A stretch of 64,000 bases of DNA from Pedobacter sp. N36a (GCF_014472395.1 NZ_JACSZW010000001.1:124001-188000), one strand, 5' to 3'. Counted from the stretch's first letter, positions 37,412 through 47,019 are shown. Program-made: numbers and translations. Notes: generated by a model from the sequence alone, not told the origin.

Positions 37412-39445
37412 TTAGGCCATCAGGGAAATCACCATATCAATTAATTTTATACCGATAAATGGGGCGATGATTCCTCCTATTCCATAAATCAGTAAGTTGC
37501 GGCGCAACAATGCACTTGCGCCAATCGGTTTATAAGAAACTCCCCGCAAAGCTACCGGAATCAATAATGGAATCACGATCGCATTAAATATGACAGCAGA
37601 TAAGATGGCCGTTTCCGGGCTGTGCAGGTTCATAATGTTCAGACTGCGTAAAGCAGGGATTGACACGATGAATAAAGCGGGTACGATGGCAAAATATTTT
37701 GCCACATCATTGGCAATAGAAAAAGTAGTCAGTGTTCCTCTGGTGATCAATAACTGCTTTCCAATTTCAACGATCTCAATCAGTTTGGTTGGGTCATTGT
37801 CCAGATCCACCATGTTACCTGCTTCTTTTGCAGCCTGCGTACCACTATTCATGGCCACACCTACATCTGCTTGTGCCAATGCTGGCGCATCATTAGTACC
37901 ATCACCCATCATGGCCACTAATTTGCCCAATGCCTGTTCTTCTTTGATATAGTTCATTTTATCCTCGGGTTTTGCCTCCGCAATAAAATCATCTACACCT
38001 GCTTTCTGCGCAATAAACTTAGCCGTTAATGGATTATCACCAGTCACCATGACTGTTTTCACCCCCATCTTGCGCAGACGCTCGAAACGCTCAGAGATGC
38101 CTGGTTTAATGATGTCCTGCAGTTCAATTACACCTAAAGCATGTTCATTTTCTGAAACTACAAGTGGTGTACCACCATTGCTAGCAATTCTTTTCACCTG
38201 CTCTTCGATGTCCATAGGGAAAGGGTTTCCTGCGGAAATCACAATGTTTCTGATCGAATCAAAAGCACCTTTTCTAATGCGTCTGCCATCCTGAGTATCT
38301 AATCCACTCGACCTGGTTTCTGCGGTAAATTTGATAAACTTCGAACCTTCAGGGGCAGTAGTGATCAATTTAGGATCCTGCGCTGCTGCCAGCTCAACGA
38401 TTGACTTTCCTTCCGGAGTTTCATCTGCCAAAGAACTCAGTACACAAGCATCAGTAAAGCTTTTTATGATGATGCCTGCCGTTGGATAAAAGTTCGTGGC
38501 TTTACGGTTTCCAATGGTAATCGTTCCGGTTTTATCTAATAATAACACGTCAATATCACCCGCAGTCTCTACAGCCTTACCTGATTTAGTGATCACATTA
38601 GCTCTTAAAGCCCTGTCCATTCCCGCAATACCAATCGCGGATAACAAACCGCCAATTGTTGTTGGAATCAGACATACAAAAAGCGCGATGAAAGAAGCGA
38701 TAGTAATCGGCGTATTAGAATAATCAGCAAATGGTTTTAAAGTGATACATACAATGATAAACACCAAGGTAAAACCGGCTAGTAAAATTGTCAATGCAAT
38801 CTCGTTTGGTGTTTTCTGGCGAGAAGCACCTTCCACTAAAGCGATCATTTTATCCAGAAAACTTTCTCCAGGAGCAGTACTTACCTGCACTTTAATCTGA
38901 TCCGACAATACTTTGGTACCACCGGTGACCGATGATTTATCACCGCCAGACTCGCGGATTACCGGAGCAGACTCCCCTGTTATTGCTGACTCATCGATGG
39001 TGGCAATCCCCGAAATAATCTCTCCATCTGTTGGGATGGTATCTCCGGTTTCACAGAAAAACACATCTCCTTTTTTCAATTGATTAGAGGAGCGAACTAC
39101 AATTGTACCATCGCTCATCACCACTTTTGCAGGTGTTTCTTCTCTGGTTTTACGTAAACTATCTGCTTGTGCTTTACCCCTTGCTTCGGCAATAGCCTCT
39201 GCAAAATTGGCGAACAAAACAGTTAATAATAGTACCAGGAACACTACAAAGTTATATCCGAAAGAACCCTGACTGGAATTACTGATGGAATAAATGGTGA
39301 CAAACAGCATCACAAATGTTCCAATCTCTACGGTAAACATTACCGGATTCCGGATCATCAAACGCGGATCAAGTTTGATAAATGATTGCTTTAATGCAGT
39401 ATTCACTAAAGCAGGTTCAAATAATATGTTGGATTTATTTTTCAT
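37412..39445 (-). CDS. kdpB: K+-transporting ATPase subunit KdpB
   Basis: 677 residues, close to the E. coli length of 682. P-type ATPase motifs are all present: AITGESAPV (about 153-161), phosphorylation [10 protein letters not shown] (about 300-309), [10 protein letters not shown] and [12 protein letters not shown]. The membrane segment [11 protein letters not shown] precedes the P domain. It drives K+ uptake through KdpA with ATP. No damage seen. Confidence 0.96.
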   Translation of the reverse strand: MKNKSNILFEPALVNTALKQSFIKLDPRLMIRNPVMFTVEIGTFVMLFVTIYSISNSSQGSFGYNFVVFLVLLLTVLFANFAEAIAEARGKAQADSLRKTREETPAKVVMSDGTIVVRSSNQLKKGDVFFCETGDTIPTDGEIISGIATIDESAITGESAPVIRESGGDKSSVTGGTKVLSDQIKVQVSTAPGESFLDKMIALVEGASRQKTPNEIALTILLAGFTLVFIIVCITLKPFADYSNTPITIASFIALFVCLIPTTIGGLLSAIGIAGMDRALRANVITKSGKAVETAGDIDVLLLDKTGTITIGNRKATNFYPTAGIIIKSFTDACVLSSLADETPEGKSIVELAAAQDPKLITTAPEGSKFIKFTAETRSSGLDTQDGRRIRKGAFDSIRNIVISAGNPFPMDIEEQVKRIASNGGTPLVVSENEHALGVIELQDIIKPGISERFERLRKMGVKTVMVTGDNPLTAKFIAQKAGVDDFIAEAKPEDKMNYIKEEQALGKLVAMMGDGTNDAPALAQADVGVAMNSGTQAAKEAGNMVDLDNDPTKLIEIVEIGKQLLITRGTLTTFSIANDVAKYFAIVPALFIVSIPALRSLNIMNLHSPETAILSAVIFNAIVIPLLIPVALRGVSYKPIGASALLRRNLLIYGIGGIIAPFIGIKLIDMVISLMA

Positions 39446-39537
39446 TACAATCTTTTGTTTTTCAATGGTGATGAGGTCATCAAAGGATCAGTTCATCACC
39501 ATGTGTTTGTTTTTTATAGTTGACCTAATCTGGTTGC

Positions 39538-41256
39538 TTACTTGATCATGCTGAAATGTTCCGCTAAAGGACCAAGTGTGAGCGCAGGGAAAAAGGCAAG
39601 TGCAGCGATGATCACAATGACCACAAACGTCATCACACCAAACGTTAACGTATCCGTTCTTAAAGTACCCGCAGATTCAGGAATGTATTTCTTCGAGGCC
39701 AATAATCCGGCAATAGCTACCGGACCAATGATCGGAAGGAAACGTCCAAGGATCAGCACAAAACCAGTCAGCACGTTCCAGAAGACGTTATTATCACCCA
39801 AACCTTCAAAGCCAGATCCATTATTTGCAGCGGCTGAAGTGTTTTCATATAACATCTCTGAGAATCCATGGAAACCAGGATTATTTAACCAGCTTGCCGG
39901 TTTTACCAGCCAATCCGCATCCGGAAAATTAGTCACCGTATAAGCGGCAAGTGCCGTACCTACCAGGATAATAAAAGGGTGCAAAAGCGCAATGATGGAA
40001 GCAATTTTAACTTCTCTGGCCTCTACTTTATGTCCGAGGAATTCCGGTGTTCTACCCACCATCAATCCCGAAATGAATACGGCAATAATGATAAAAATGA
40101 AGTAGTTCAAGATCCCCACACCGCAGCCACCGTAAAAGCAGTTCATCATCATGGCAATCAATTGAAACATCCCGGTTAAAGGCATGGCACTGTCGTGCAT
40201 CGAATTGACCGAACCGGTCGAAATAATAGTCGTTACTGTACTCCAGTAGGCAGTTGCTGTAGGTCCGAACCGGACTTCCTTCCCTTCCATTGCTCCTGTG
40301 AGCTGACTTACGCCCATTTTTGCAATATTAGGACTGCCCCCGGTCTCAGAAATGACCGTTGGAACGAGCAATAACATCATCCCTAAAGTCATGATCCCGA
40401 AGATTACCCAAGCCATTTTCTTTCTACGGATAAAGTATCCAAAAGCGAACACCATAGCAATTGGAATGATCACCTGTGAAATCACTTCCACCATATTGGT
40501 GAGATAGTTTGGATTTTCCAATGGATGCGCGCCATTGACACCAAACCAACCTCCACCATTTGTTCCTAGATGTTTAATGGCTACAAAACCTGCTGCCGGA
40601 CCACGGGAAACATGTACCGTATCCCCTTGCAGCGAAATAAACTGGTCTTTACCTTCATAACTGGTAGTGGTACCGTTAAAAGCAAGGATAATTGCGACAA
40701 CTACAGAAAGCGGCAACAATAAACGGGTAATTGAGCGGGTAAAGAATACCCAGAAGTTACCAAGATTAGTAGTGGTTTTATCTCTGAATGCTTTAAATAA
40801 GACTACTGCAGCAGCAATACCTGTAGCAGCACTCACAAATTGTAAGAACATAAATACAAAATGCTGTGTGAAATAGGTGGCTCCGCTTTCCCCTGAATAA
40901 TGCTGCAGGTTACAATTCACCACGAAACTAATGATGCTGTTAAAGGCAAGATCCGGTGACTGGCCAAGATTGCCGTCTGGATTTAATGGCAATTTATCCT
41001 GATAGATCAGTGCAAAAAAACCATAAACCAACCAGACCATGTTGATCATCAACAGCGCTTTCATGTGCTGTTTCCAATTCATTGATTCATCCGGATTAAT
41101 TCCGGATAATTTATAGATTCCTTTTTCAAGGGGCTTTAGAAAGTCAGTCCAGACTTTCTCACCTGCAAACATCTTTGCCAGATAAATACCCAAAGGTATT
41201 CCGATCAGCAAGGTTAGGGCGTAGGTGGCAATAATACCTAGTAATTCAGTGTTCAT
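39538..41256 (-). CDS. kdpA: K+-transporting ATPase subunit KdpA
   Basis: 572 residues with about ten membrane helices in four repeats. Selectivity-filter-like segments are visible, for example TNGGGWFGVNGAHPLENP, NNGSGFEG and GSVNSMHDSAMPL, with NCNLQHYSGE in the first repeat. It is the K+-binding subunit. It starts 9 bases after the kdpF stop. Confidence 0.96.
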   Translation of the reverse strand: MNTELLGIIATYALTLLIGIPLGIYLAKMFAGEKVWTDFLKPLEKGIYKLSGINPDESMNWKQHMKALLMINMVWLVYGFFALIYQDKLPLNPDGNLGQSPDLAFNSIISFVVNCNLQHYSGESGATYFTQHFVFMFLQFVSAATGIAAAVVLFKAFRDKTTTNLGNFWVFFTRSITRLLLPLSVVVAIILAFNGTTTSYEGKDQFISLQGDTVHVSRGPAAGFVAIKHLGTNGGGWFGVNGAHPLENPNYLTNMVEVISQVIIPIAMVFAFGYFIRRKKMAWVIFGIMTLGMMLLLVPTVISETGGSPNIAKMGVSQLTGAMEGKEVRFGPTATAYWSTVTTIISTGSVNSMHDSAMPLTGMFQLIAMMMNCFYGGCGVGILNYFIFIIIAVFISGLMVGRTPEFLGHKVEAREVKIASIIALLHPFIILVGTALAAYTVTNFPDADWLVKPASWLNNPGFHGFSEMLYENTSAAANNGSGFEGLGDNNVFWNVLTGFVLILGRFLPIIGPVAIAGLLASKKYIPESAGTLRTDTLTFGVMTFVVIVIIAALAFFPALTLGPLAEHFSMIK

Positions 41257-41265
41257 AACAGTTAA

Positions 41266-41343
41266 TTAAAATTTTTCAGGTTTAATCAGCACGTATACCA
41301 TGTAGATAAATACTGCGATTGCGATAATGAATAATGCGATCAT
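41266..41343 (-). CDS. kdpF: KdpF small subunit
   Basis: 25 residues, one membrane helix, ending FIYMVYVLIKPEKF, which lines up with the end of E. coli KdpF (YLVYALINAEAF). It directly precedes kdpA with a 9-base gap. KdpF stabilises the complex in the membrane. Confidence 0.8.
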   Translation of the reverse strand: MIALFIIAIAVFIYMVYVLIKPEKF

Positions 41344-41347
41344 AATT

Positions 41348-41431
41348 TTAGATTTTTTCGAACCAGTCGATTGATTTGTAAAATACCCAGACCATCAGAA
41401 GCAGGGCGAGAAGCAGTACGATTGTTAACAT
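41348..41431 (-). CDS. 27-residue membrane peptide upstream of kdpF
   Basis: Reads MLTIVLLLALLLMVWVFYKS then IDWFEKI. It is one helix with a short charged end, 4 bases before kdpF. It is not an obvious KdpF duplicate, as it lacks the YxVYxL pattern. Tight packing at the operon head suggests translation. Function unknown. Confidence 0.5.
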   Translation of the reverse strand: MLTIVLLLALLLMVWVFYKSIDWFEKI

Positions 41432-41456
41432 AATTTTATTTATTTAAATGCCTATA

Positions 41457-41466
41457 GCCAATTGGC
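41457..41466. promoter_or_regulatory. Palindrome in the kdp promoter region
   Basis: GCCAATTGGC, a perfect 10-base palindrome, lies 26 bases upstream of the first small ORF. On the minus strand it is within TTGGTATGCCAATTGGC, which only loosely resembles a sigma-54 -24/-12 element (the downstream GC is 11 bases from GG, not 10). An operator for the kdp operon is possible. Confidence 0.3.
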
Positions 41467-41550
41467 ATACCAAAAAACAACAAAGACCCATAACAAACTG
41501 AAAATCAATAGTTAATATACTTATTACATTTAACATTAATGAATGAACAT

Positions 41551-41582
41551 AAAAAAACCCTTCCATTTTGGAAGGGTTTTTT
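41551..41582. terminator. Strong bidirectional terminator between the regulator gene and kdp
   Basis: Seven A, then a 7-base perfect stem CCCTTCC / GGAAGGG with a 5-base loop, then six T. It works on both strands. It ends the minus-strand regulator transcript 30 bases past its stop and isolates the kdp promoter. Confidence 0.9.
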
Positions 41583-41612
41583 ATCATAATGAATGGCTGG
41601 TAATAGATCAGT

Positions 41613-42944
41613 TTAGCTGATTTTGTACTCTTCCATTTTACGGTAAAGGGTGGTCAAACCAATCCCCAATAGCCTGGCAGCTTCCGTTTTATTACCTCTG
41701 GTATGTTTTAATACTTTATTGATGTGCTGTTTTTCCATCACCTGCATTTTCATAGAATCTTCTTCCTGAACTTCCGCATGAAACTCATAAGGCAGCAAAT
41801 TGGCAGTCGCAACATTCCCATCGGCGAGAATCACTACCCTTTCCATCACATTTTTTAATTCCCTGATGTTGCCTTTCCAGACATGCTTCATCAACAGCTC
41901 AGAAAATTGTTCATCCATCGTAAAATCTTGTTTGTTCACTTTTGCGGCAAACTCCTTTAAATAATGTCTGGCGATCATCATGATGTCGGTTTTCCTTTGC
42001 GAGAGATTGGGCAGCTCTATAGAAAACACAGAAAGCCGGTAATAGAGGTCCAATCTAAACCTTCCTGCATCGGCTTCTTCTTTCAATCCCCTGTTCGTGG
42101 CCGCAATGATCCTCACATTGACTTTACTCGTTTGCGTATCCCCCAACTTAATGAAGGTCTGGTTTTCCAATACCCTCAAAAGCTTAGCTTGTAAATCCAG
42201 GTTCATCTCTCCGATTTCATCTAAGAATAAGGTTCCTTCATGGGCTTCTTCCAGTAAACCTCTTTTATCCTTATTGGCCCCCGAAAATGCACCTTGCTTA
42301 TATCCAAACAGCTCGCTTTCTAAGAGCTCCGGATTAAATCCGCTGCAATTCAGCGCCACAAAAGGTTTATTTTTCCTGGGGCTTTCATAATGAATCGCCT
42401 GTGCAAAAACCTCCTTACCAGTACCCGTTTCACCCAGTAAAAGTACTGTAGTATCTGTACTGGCAACTTTCTGCGCTAGGTCTAATGCCTCTTTCATGGC
42501 TTTCGACTGCCCCAGAATGCTGCTAAAGCTATATTTTTTGCTGATTTTATGCTCCAGCTCGTACACTCTCCGCTGAAGTTTCACTTTGTCCATTGCCTTA
42601 TAAACCAATGGAATGATCTTATCGTTATCATCACCTTTGGTGATGTAATCAAAAGCTCCGTTCCTCATCGCCATGACCCCATCGGAAATGGTTCCAAAAG
42701 CGGTAAGGTTAATGACTTCTACATAAGGTTTGATCTTTTTGATTTCTTTTACCAGCTCTACGCCATTGAAATCAGGCAGCTTCACATCGCTGATCACGAC
42801 ATTCACATCTTGCATGGCGAGGGTTTTCAATCCTTCCTTTCCGGTGTTTGCCTGAAATACCTTAAATCCCTCCAGCTCAATAATTCTGGCCAGAAGGCTG
42901 CAGATTTTTTTCTCGTCATCGATGATTAGGACGGTGTCTTGCAT
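41613..42944 (-). CDS. Sigma-54-dependent NtrC-family response regulator
   Basis: 443 residues from MQDTVLIIDDE (ATG at 42944); the longer frame to 42983 would enter the M20 gene. Receiver domain with phospho-Asp D53; AAA+ domain with Walker A GETGTGKE, Walker B LFLDEIGE and the sigma-54 loop GAFSGA (Thr to Ser variant of GAFTGA); Fis-type HTH at the end (NKTEAARLLGIGLTTLYRK). It lies just upstream of the kdp genes but behind its own terminator. With no KdpE in the window, it is the likely partner of the Kdp kinase. Confidence 0.88.
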   Translation of the reverse strand: MQDTVLIIDDEKKICSLLARIIELEGFKVFQANTGKEGLKTLAMQDVNVVISDVKLPDFNGVELVKEIKKIKPYVEVINLTAFGTISDGVMAMRNGAFDYITKGDDNDKIIPLVYKAMDKVKLQRRVYELEHKISKKYSFSSILGQSKAMKEALDLAQKVASTDTTVLLLGETGTGKEVFAQAIHYESPRKNKPFVALNCSGFNPELLESELFGYKQGAFSGANKDKRGLLEEAHEGTLFLDEIGEMNLDLQAKLLRVLENQTFIKLGDTQTSKVNVRIIAATNRGLKEEADAGRFRLDLYYRLSVFSIELPNLSQRKTDIMMIARHYLKEFAAKVNKQDFTMDEQFSELLMKHVWKGNIRELKNVMERVVILADGNVATANLLPYEFHAEVQEEDSMKMQVMEKQHINKVLKHTRGNKTEAARLLGIGLTTLYRKMEEYKIS

Positions 42945-42954
42945 ATCATTAATT

Positions 42955-44118
42955 TCAACAATTATAATAATTATCTGACACAACTAGGTTTTTCTTGCGG
43001 TCATGATGGCTAAATAAATTTTCCAGCATCCAAATATACGTCACAATTCCAGACCTGATTTCTTCTACATAGATAAACTCATCAGCAGTATGTGACCTGG
43101 CAGAGTTGCCGGGCCCCATTTTCAAAGAAGGAACTTCCAGCCAGCCCTGATCGGAACTGGTTGGAGAGCAATACGTTGTTTTTCCAATCTCTTTCCCGGC
43201 CATCACTAAAGGATGGTAACCATCAATGAAAGATGGCTGCATTACATTTGGCCTCACTTTTATCTGACAGTTCGTATGATTCTGAATCGTGGTTAAAATT
43301 TCCTTTGGCGTCCAGCTGTGGGTAAAACGGATGTCTACTGTAAAATCGCATTCTCCAGGCACAATGTTATGCTGTAAACCGGCATGTACTGCAGTTACGG
43401 TCATTTTAACCGGGCTTTGCAAGTCCCCTTCAATAGGAAAAACAAAGTCCGAAAACCACTGGATGTCCTGCAGTGCTTTATAAATGGCATTGTCGCCTTC
43501 CTCCCTTGCCGCGTGTCCTGGTTTTCCTAAACTGGTGCAATCTAATACCATAGATCCTTTCTCGGCGACGGCCATTTCCATTTGTGTAGGTTCTCCTACG
43601 ATGGCAAAAGCGATGTTGTGGAGTTCCGGAAGAATAGATTTTAATCCATATTCTCCAGAAGTCTCCTCTTCTGCTGTTGTCGCCAGACAAATGTTGTAAG
43701 GCAGGTTTTCAAATTCATGGAAATGAAGGAAAGCTGCGATCAGGGACACCAGACAGCCTCCGGCATCATTACTTCCCAAGCCATATAATTTCCCTTCCTC
43801 AATAAAAGGAAGAAAAGGATTGAGATGGTAGGCTTTTGTTGGGCGAACCGTATCATGGTGTGAATTGAGCAGCAAAGTAGGCTTTGCCGGATCAAAATTC
43901 TTATTGTAACACCAGATGTTATTGCGCTTTCGAAAAGTAAAAACATGGTGTTTGTGCAGGAAAGCCTCAATCAGGTCGGCAGTATCCTGTTCTTCGCCAC
44001 TAAAAGAAGGGGTGGCAATCATTTTTTTTAATAGCTCCAGTGGGTCTTCACTTAAAGTATAAAGATCGGGCAATTGACCTGCGCTATTTTCTGTATGGGT
44101 GTTCATCATTGATTTCAT
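42955..44118 (-). CDS. M20-family peptidase/deacylase, ArgE-like
   Basis: 387 residues. Zinc-ligand motifs of M20 are present: LLLNSHHDTV (about 81-90), GSNDAGG (about 115-121), TAEEETSG (about 146-153) and GEPT. Near the end, GPGNSARSHTADEF carries the last His ligand. It fits the N-acetylornithine/N-acetylcitrulline deacylase branch in Bacteroidota. The gene starts inside the stop of the ArgA-like acetyltransferase gene (TAATG), so both are translated together, supporting arginine synthesis. Exact acyl substrate not settled. Confidence 0.82.
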   Translation of the reverse strand: MKSMMNTHTENSAGQLPDLYTLSEDPLELLKKMIATPSFSGEEQDTADLIEAFLHKHHVFTFRKRNNIWCYNKNFDPAKPTLLLNSHHDTVRPTKAYHLNPFLPFIEEGKLYGLGSNDAGGCLVSLIAAFLHFHEFENLPYNICLATTAEEETSGEYGLKSILPELHNIAFAIVGEPTQMEMAVAEKGSMVLDCTSLGKPGHAAREEGDNAIYKALQDIQWFSDFVFPIEGDLQSPVKMTVTAVHAGLQHNIVPGECDFTVDIRFTHSWTPKEILTTIQNHTNCQIKVRPNVMQPSFIDGYHPLVMAGKEIGKTTYCSPTSSDQGWLEVPSLKMGPGNSARSHTADEFIYVEEIRSGIVTYIWMLENLFSHHDRKKNLVVSDNYYNC

Positions 44119-44735
44119 TAAGAAGGAAGATTAGTTTTGGAAAAATATCGTTGATAGGATTCGGTAGAGAATTCCTGTTCTTGTACCTGTTTTATTTTTT
44201 CAGGATCGAATAACATAGCTGTACACAAACAATTAGATTTTTTCTTGCCTTGCAATACATCGTAATTGACGCAGCTTTTACAACCTTCCCAGAAATTGGG
44301 ATCGTGTGTAATCTCCGCAAAGGTGACCGGTTCAAAGCCAAGCTGAGTATTCATCTTCATAATGGCCATCCCAGAGGTGATGCTAAATACCTTTGCCCGA
44401 GGATACCTTCTCCTGGAGATCCTGAAAATCCGGTCTTTTATAGCCCTAGCTACACCAGATTTCCTGAATTGAGGGGCAACAATTAATCCGGAATTGGAAA
44501 TAAATTGATCATTCTCCCAGGTTTCAAAGTAGGCAAAGCCTACCCATTCCCCACTGCTGGTAACCGCTATAACGGCTTTTTCATCCCTCATTTTCTGTGC
44601 GAGCGATTCTGGCGTTCTTTTTGAAATACCCGATCCGCGGGCAATAGCAGAGGACGCGGTTTCCTCAATTATTTCATCTACGTATTTTATATCATTTATG
44701 GTAGCAATACGCACAAAGATCATTGGATTTTCCAT
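44118..44735 (-). CDS. GNAT acetyltransferase of the arginine cluster type (ArgA-like)
   Basis: 205 residues. GNAT core with SNSGLIVAPQFRKSGVARAIKDR (acetyl-CoA loop, about 80-102) and an unusual Cys-containing C-terminus, FWEGCKSCVNYDVL and KSNCLCTAML. This end is typical of the GNAT protein that opens arginine clusters in Bacteroidota and is thought to make N-acetylglutamate. Here it is followed directly by the deacylase gene. The Cys may bind a metal. A divergent SCO gene begins 195 bases away. Confidence 0.8.
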   Translation of the reverse strand: MENPMIFVRIATINDIKYVDEIIEETASSAIARGSGISKRTPESLAQKMRDEKAVIAVTSSGEWVGFAYFETWENDQFISNSGLIVAPQFRKSGVARAIKDRIFRISRRRYPRAKVFSITSGMAIMKMNTQLGFEPVTFAEITHDPNFWEGCKSCVNYDVLQGKKKSNCLCTAMLFDPEKIKQVQEQEFSTESYQRYFSKTNLPS

Positions 44736-44788
44736 TAGTATTCTAATTTTACCAAAGCCCTGTTCAAAGTCGGTGCCTAAGCAGGAAA

Positions 44789-44818
44789 AATCAACGAAAC
44801 TGCGTTTTAACGTTGATT
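44789..44818. promoter_or_regulatory. Inverted repeat in a divergent promoter region
   Basis: Perfect 8-base arms AATCAACG / CGTTGATT with a 14-base spacer, between the arginine-type genes (minus) and the SCO/cytochrome pair (plus). A second short palindrome, CATGACTTTATCATG, follows at 44838-44852. Either could be an operator. Confidence 0.35.
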
Positions 44819-44930
44819 AAGGCAGGAATATTAATTTCATGACTTTATCATGTCAATAGTAAACCGTACCAGAATGAAAGGGTTAATTTCATTTTAGTTA
44901 CCTTTACCGAAATTCTATAATCAAAAAATT

Positions 44931-45584
44931 ATGAAGCTAAACTTTTCCATTCCCACTTCGTTTCTATTTGCGCTCGCTCTCTTTGTTTCTTCCTGTCAGG
45001 ATACTAAAAAACTGCCTATTCTCGGGCCTAGAGAAGCGGTCACTGTAAAAAATGCAGATGGTTCAATGGGCGTGGATACGGTTTATAAAACCATTCCCGC
45101 ATTTAGTTTCTTAAATCAGGATAGCGTTTTAATCAACAATGACACTTTCAAAGACAAAATCTATATCGCTGATTTCTTCTTTACCTCCTGCACCACGATT
45201 TGTCCGACGATGCACAGAAATATGAAAACTATTTTTGAAGAGTATAAAGAGAATCCAGAGGTGATGTTCCTGTCTCATACCATCGACTTTAAATACGATA
45301 AGCCTTCAGTATTAAAAAAATATGCAGAGAAGCTTGGTGTTGACGGCCCGAAATGGCAGTTTGTATACGGTTCAAAAGATAGCATTTATAAAATTGCAGA
45401 AAAAGATTATTTGGTAGCGGTAATCGAAGACAGCACCAATAAAGATGGTTACATCCACCAGGGATGGCTGATGCTGATCGACAAGAACAAACGTATTCGT
45501 GGTGCCTATGATGGCACTGACGACAAACAAGTTGCACAGCTTAAAAAAGATGTGGCCATTTTACTTGCTGAAGATAAAAAATAA
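44931..45584 (+). CDS. SCO1/SenC-type copper chaperone lipoprotein (second copy)
   Basis: 217 residues, lipobox FVSSC (Cys about 22). CTTIC carries the copper Cys pair, and the His is in YIHQGWLMLID. It is a clear paralogue of the SCO protein at 28755, sharing KTIPAFSFLNQDS, IYIADFFFTSC and GAYDGT. It is followed 2 bases later by a cytochrome c gene, so this copy probably serves a respiratory oxidase. Confidence 0.92.
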   Translation: MKLNFSIPTSFLFALALFVSSCQDTKKLPILGPREAVTVKNADGSMGVDTVYKTIPAFSFLNQDSVLINNDTFKDKIYIADFFFTSCTTICPTMHRNMKTIFEEYKENPEVMFLSHTIDFKYDKPSVLKKYAEKLGVDGPKWQFVYGSKDSIYKIAEKDYLVAVIEDSTNKDGYIHQGWLMLIDKNKRIRGAYDGTDDKQVAQLKKDVAILLAEDKK

Positions 45585-45586
45585 CC

Positions 45587-46009
45587 ATGCGCAAATTACT
45601 GATTTCGATCCCTGTACTTTTCACGTTCATCATGATGATTTACTCCTGCCAAAGTGCGGATCAAGTTACTCAGGACTTGTATTATGTGAGCGGAAGAGAC
45701 TATTACATCAAATATTGTCAAAACTGCCATGGTGCTAAAGGCGAAGGCCTAGGTGCACTTGCTCCACCACTTACGGATACTGTTTTTCTAAAAGAAAATA
45801 GAAATAAGCTGGCTTGTTTTATTAAAAATGGAATGTCTGAACCCATTACAATTCATGGCAAGAAGTATGAAGAGAAAATGCCCGATTTCCAAACGCTGGG
45901 CAATATAGACATTGCGAAGATTGTGGTGTATATCACCAACTCTTTTGGAAATAAGCAAGGAATGTATCCTCTTGAACAGGCCAATGAAGACCTAAAAAAA
46001 TGTAAATAG
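45587..46009 (+). CDS. Monohaem cytochrome c lipoprotein
   Basis: 140 residues with lipobox (MIYSC, Cys 21). One haem motif CQNCHG near 45-50, followed by KGEGLGALAPPLTD, and a Met ligand probably in KMPDFQTLG (about 104-112). Class I c-type fold. It is cotranscribed with SCO. Likely an electron carrier on the membrane. Confidence 0.88.
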   Translation: MRKLLISIPVLFTFIMMIYSCQSADQVTQDLYYVSGRDYYIKYCQNCHGAKGEGLGALAPPLTDTVFLKENRNKLACFIKNGMSEPITIHGKKYEEKMPDFQTLGNIDIAKIVVYITNSFGNKQGMYPLEQANEDLKKCK

Positions 46010-46035
46010 GTTTTAATTTTATAGCGCCGATTTTT

Positions 46036-46078
46036 AAAGGCTGAATTTTCTAATATTTAAAAAATTCAGCCTTTTTGC
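46036..46078 (+). terminator. Intrinsic terminator after the SCO/cytochrome pair
   Basis: 14-base perfect stem AAAGGCTGAATTTT / AAAATTCAGCCTTT, 11-base loop, ending in a T-run. It begins 26 bases past the cytochrome stop. Confidence 0.9.
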
Positions 46079-46132
46079 TTAACCGTTCTTCCATACGATT
46101 GGCCGATTTGAATTTAGCCCAGGTACTGCTAA

Positions 46133-46607
46133 TTATAGATGTTTCAAATATTCCTTTTTCTTTTGATCGAACTCCTCCTGCGTAATGATTTGCTCATCCA
46201 ACAGCAGCTTTAACCTCTTCAACTATGATCTTAAACAGTAGTATTGGATCTGGCGAATCTTTGATACTGTACGCTATAAAAGAATCGAAACGCTCGTGGT
46301 ATTCCTTGGCTTTGCTGGTTCCTGTACGCGATTTTGATTTTCCATCGAAAAAAACACCGAGAAACGTTTGCAAAACAATGACTAAAATGACTGCCCCTAA
46401 CACGCTAAAAATGATTTTCCTTGCTTTTGGATTTAAAGCAGTCGATCCATTATCAGTAAAGCTGTGCCGAATATTAACATTAATATCATCGTTATCCAGA
46501 AAATATTCGGTACCACAATTATTGCAGATATAATGGTCTTCCTTAACCTCCTGTTTTTTAACGCTGCCACATTGTGGACATTTTAATGCTTTGATTTGTT
46601 TCGACAT
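46133..46607 (-). pseudogene. Zinc-ribbon membrane protein with SHOCT-like tail, frameshifted
   Basis: The first frame (46194-46607) gives two CxxC pairs (CPQC, CNNC), a membrane helix (about 65-88) and a charged region. It then stops soon after IIVEE. The next frame gives LKRLKLLLDEQI and ITQEEFDQKKKEYLKHL to a stop at 46133, the pattern of a SHOCT domain. The frames meet near 46212-46222, so one base has been lost there. The intact protein would have about 157 residues. Could be a recent mutation or a sequence error. Confidence 0.7.
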
Positions 46608-47019
46608 ATATATTAATCAATTCCGGTCTCTTTTAATAAAGATTATTTATCAAACAATAATGACCGTTTGTTTTTTTTAAATTTAACAATATCTTTTTCT
46701 TTTCCTCAGTCACAATGCAGCTTTAAAATTAATGCTCCATTCCACTATATTTATTAGAGACTGAAATTAACTCGTAATTACCCCCCAATAAAGACCATAT
46801 TCTTTTTATAGATTTTCAGTACATACACTTGCTGCTGTTTTGTTTTCGTTCTGCCCGAACAATACCGGTGCAAAAGTAAAGCAAAACAGCTAGCGAACCC
46901 AACACGATCTGTATTACAGTCAGTGAAACCAAAAATTTTCATCATGAGCGCAGAAGATGACGAAGTTAACCTGGAACGTAAAAGAGCCTATTTTATATCA
47001 AATAAACCCCATTTTTTTA
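46608..47019. other. Noncoding stretch upstream of rnpB
   Basis: About 410 AT-rich bases. Short frames here have no support and one overlaps the RNase P RNA. It should hold the promoter of the zinc-ribbon gene; nothing else was recognised. Confidence 0.5.

Noticed and set aside
41432..41500. Sigma-54 promoter for kdp
   Set aside because: TGGTATGCCAATTGGC has the wrong GG-GC spacing (11 instead of 10), so it is reported only as a palindrome.
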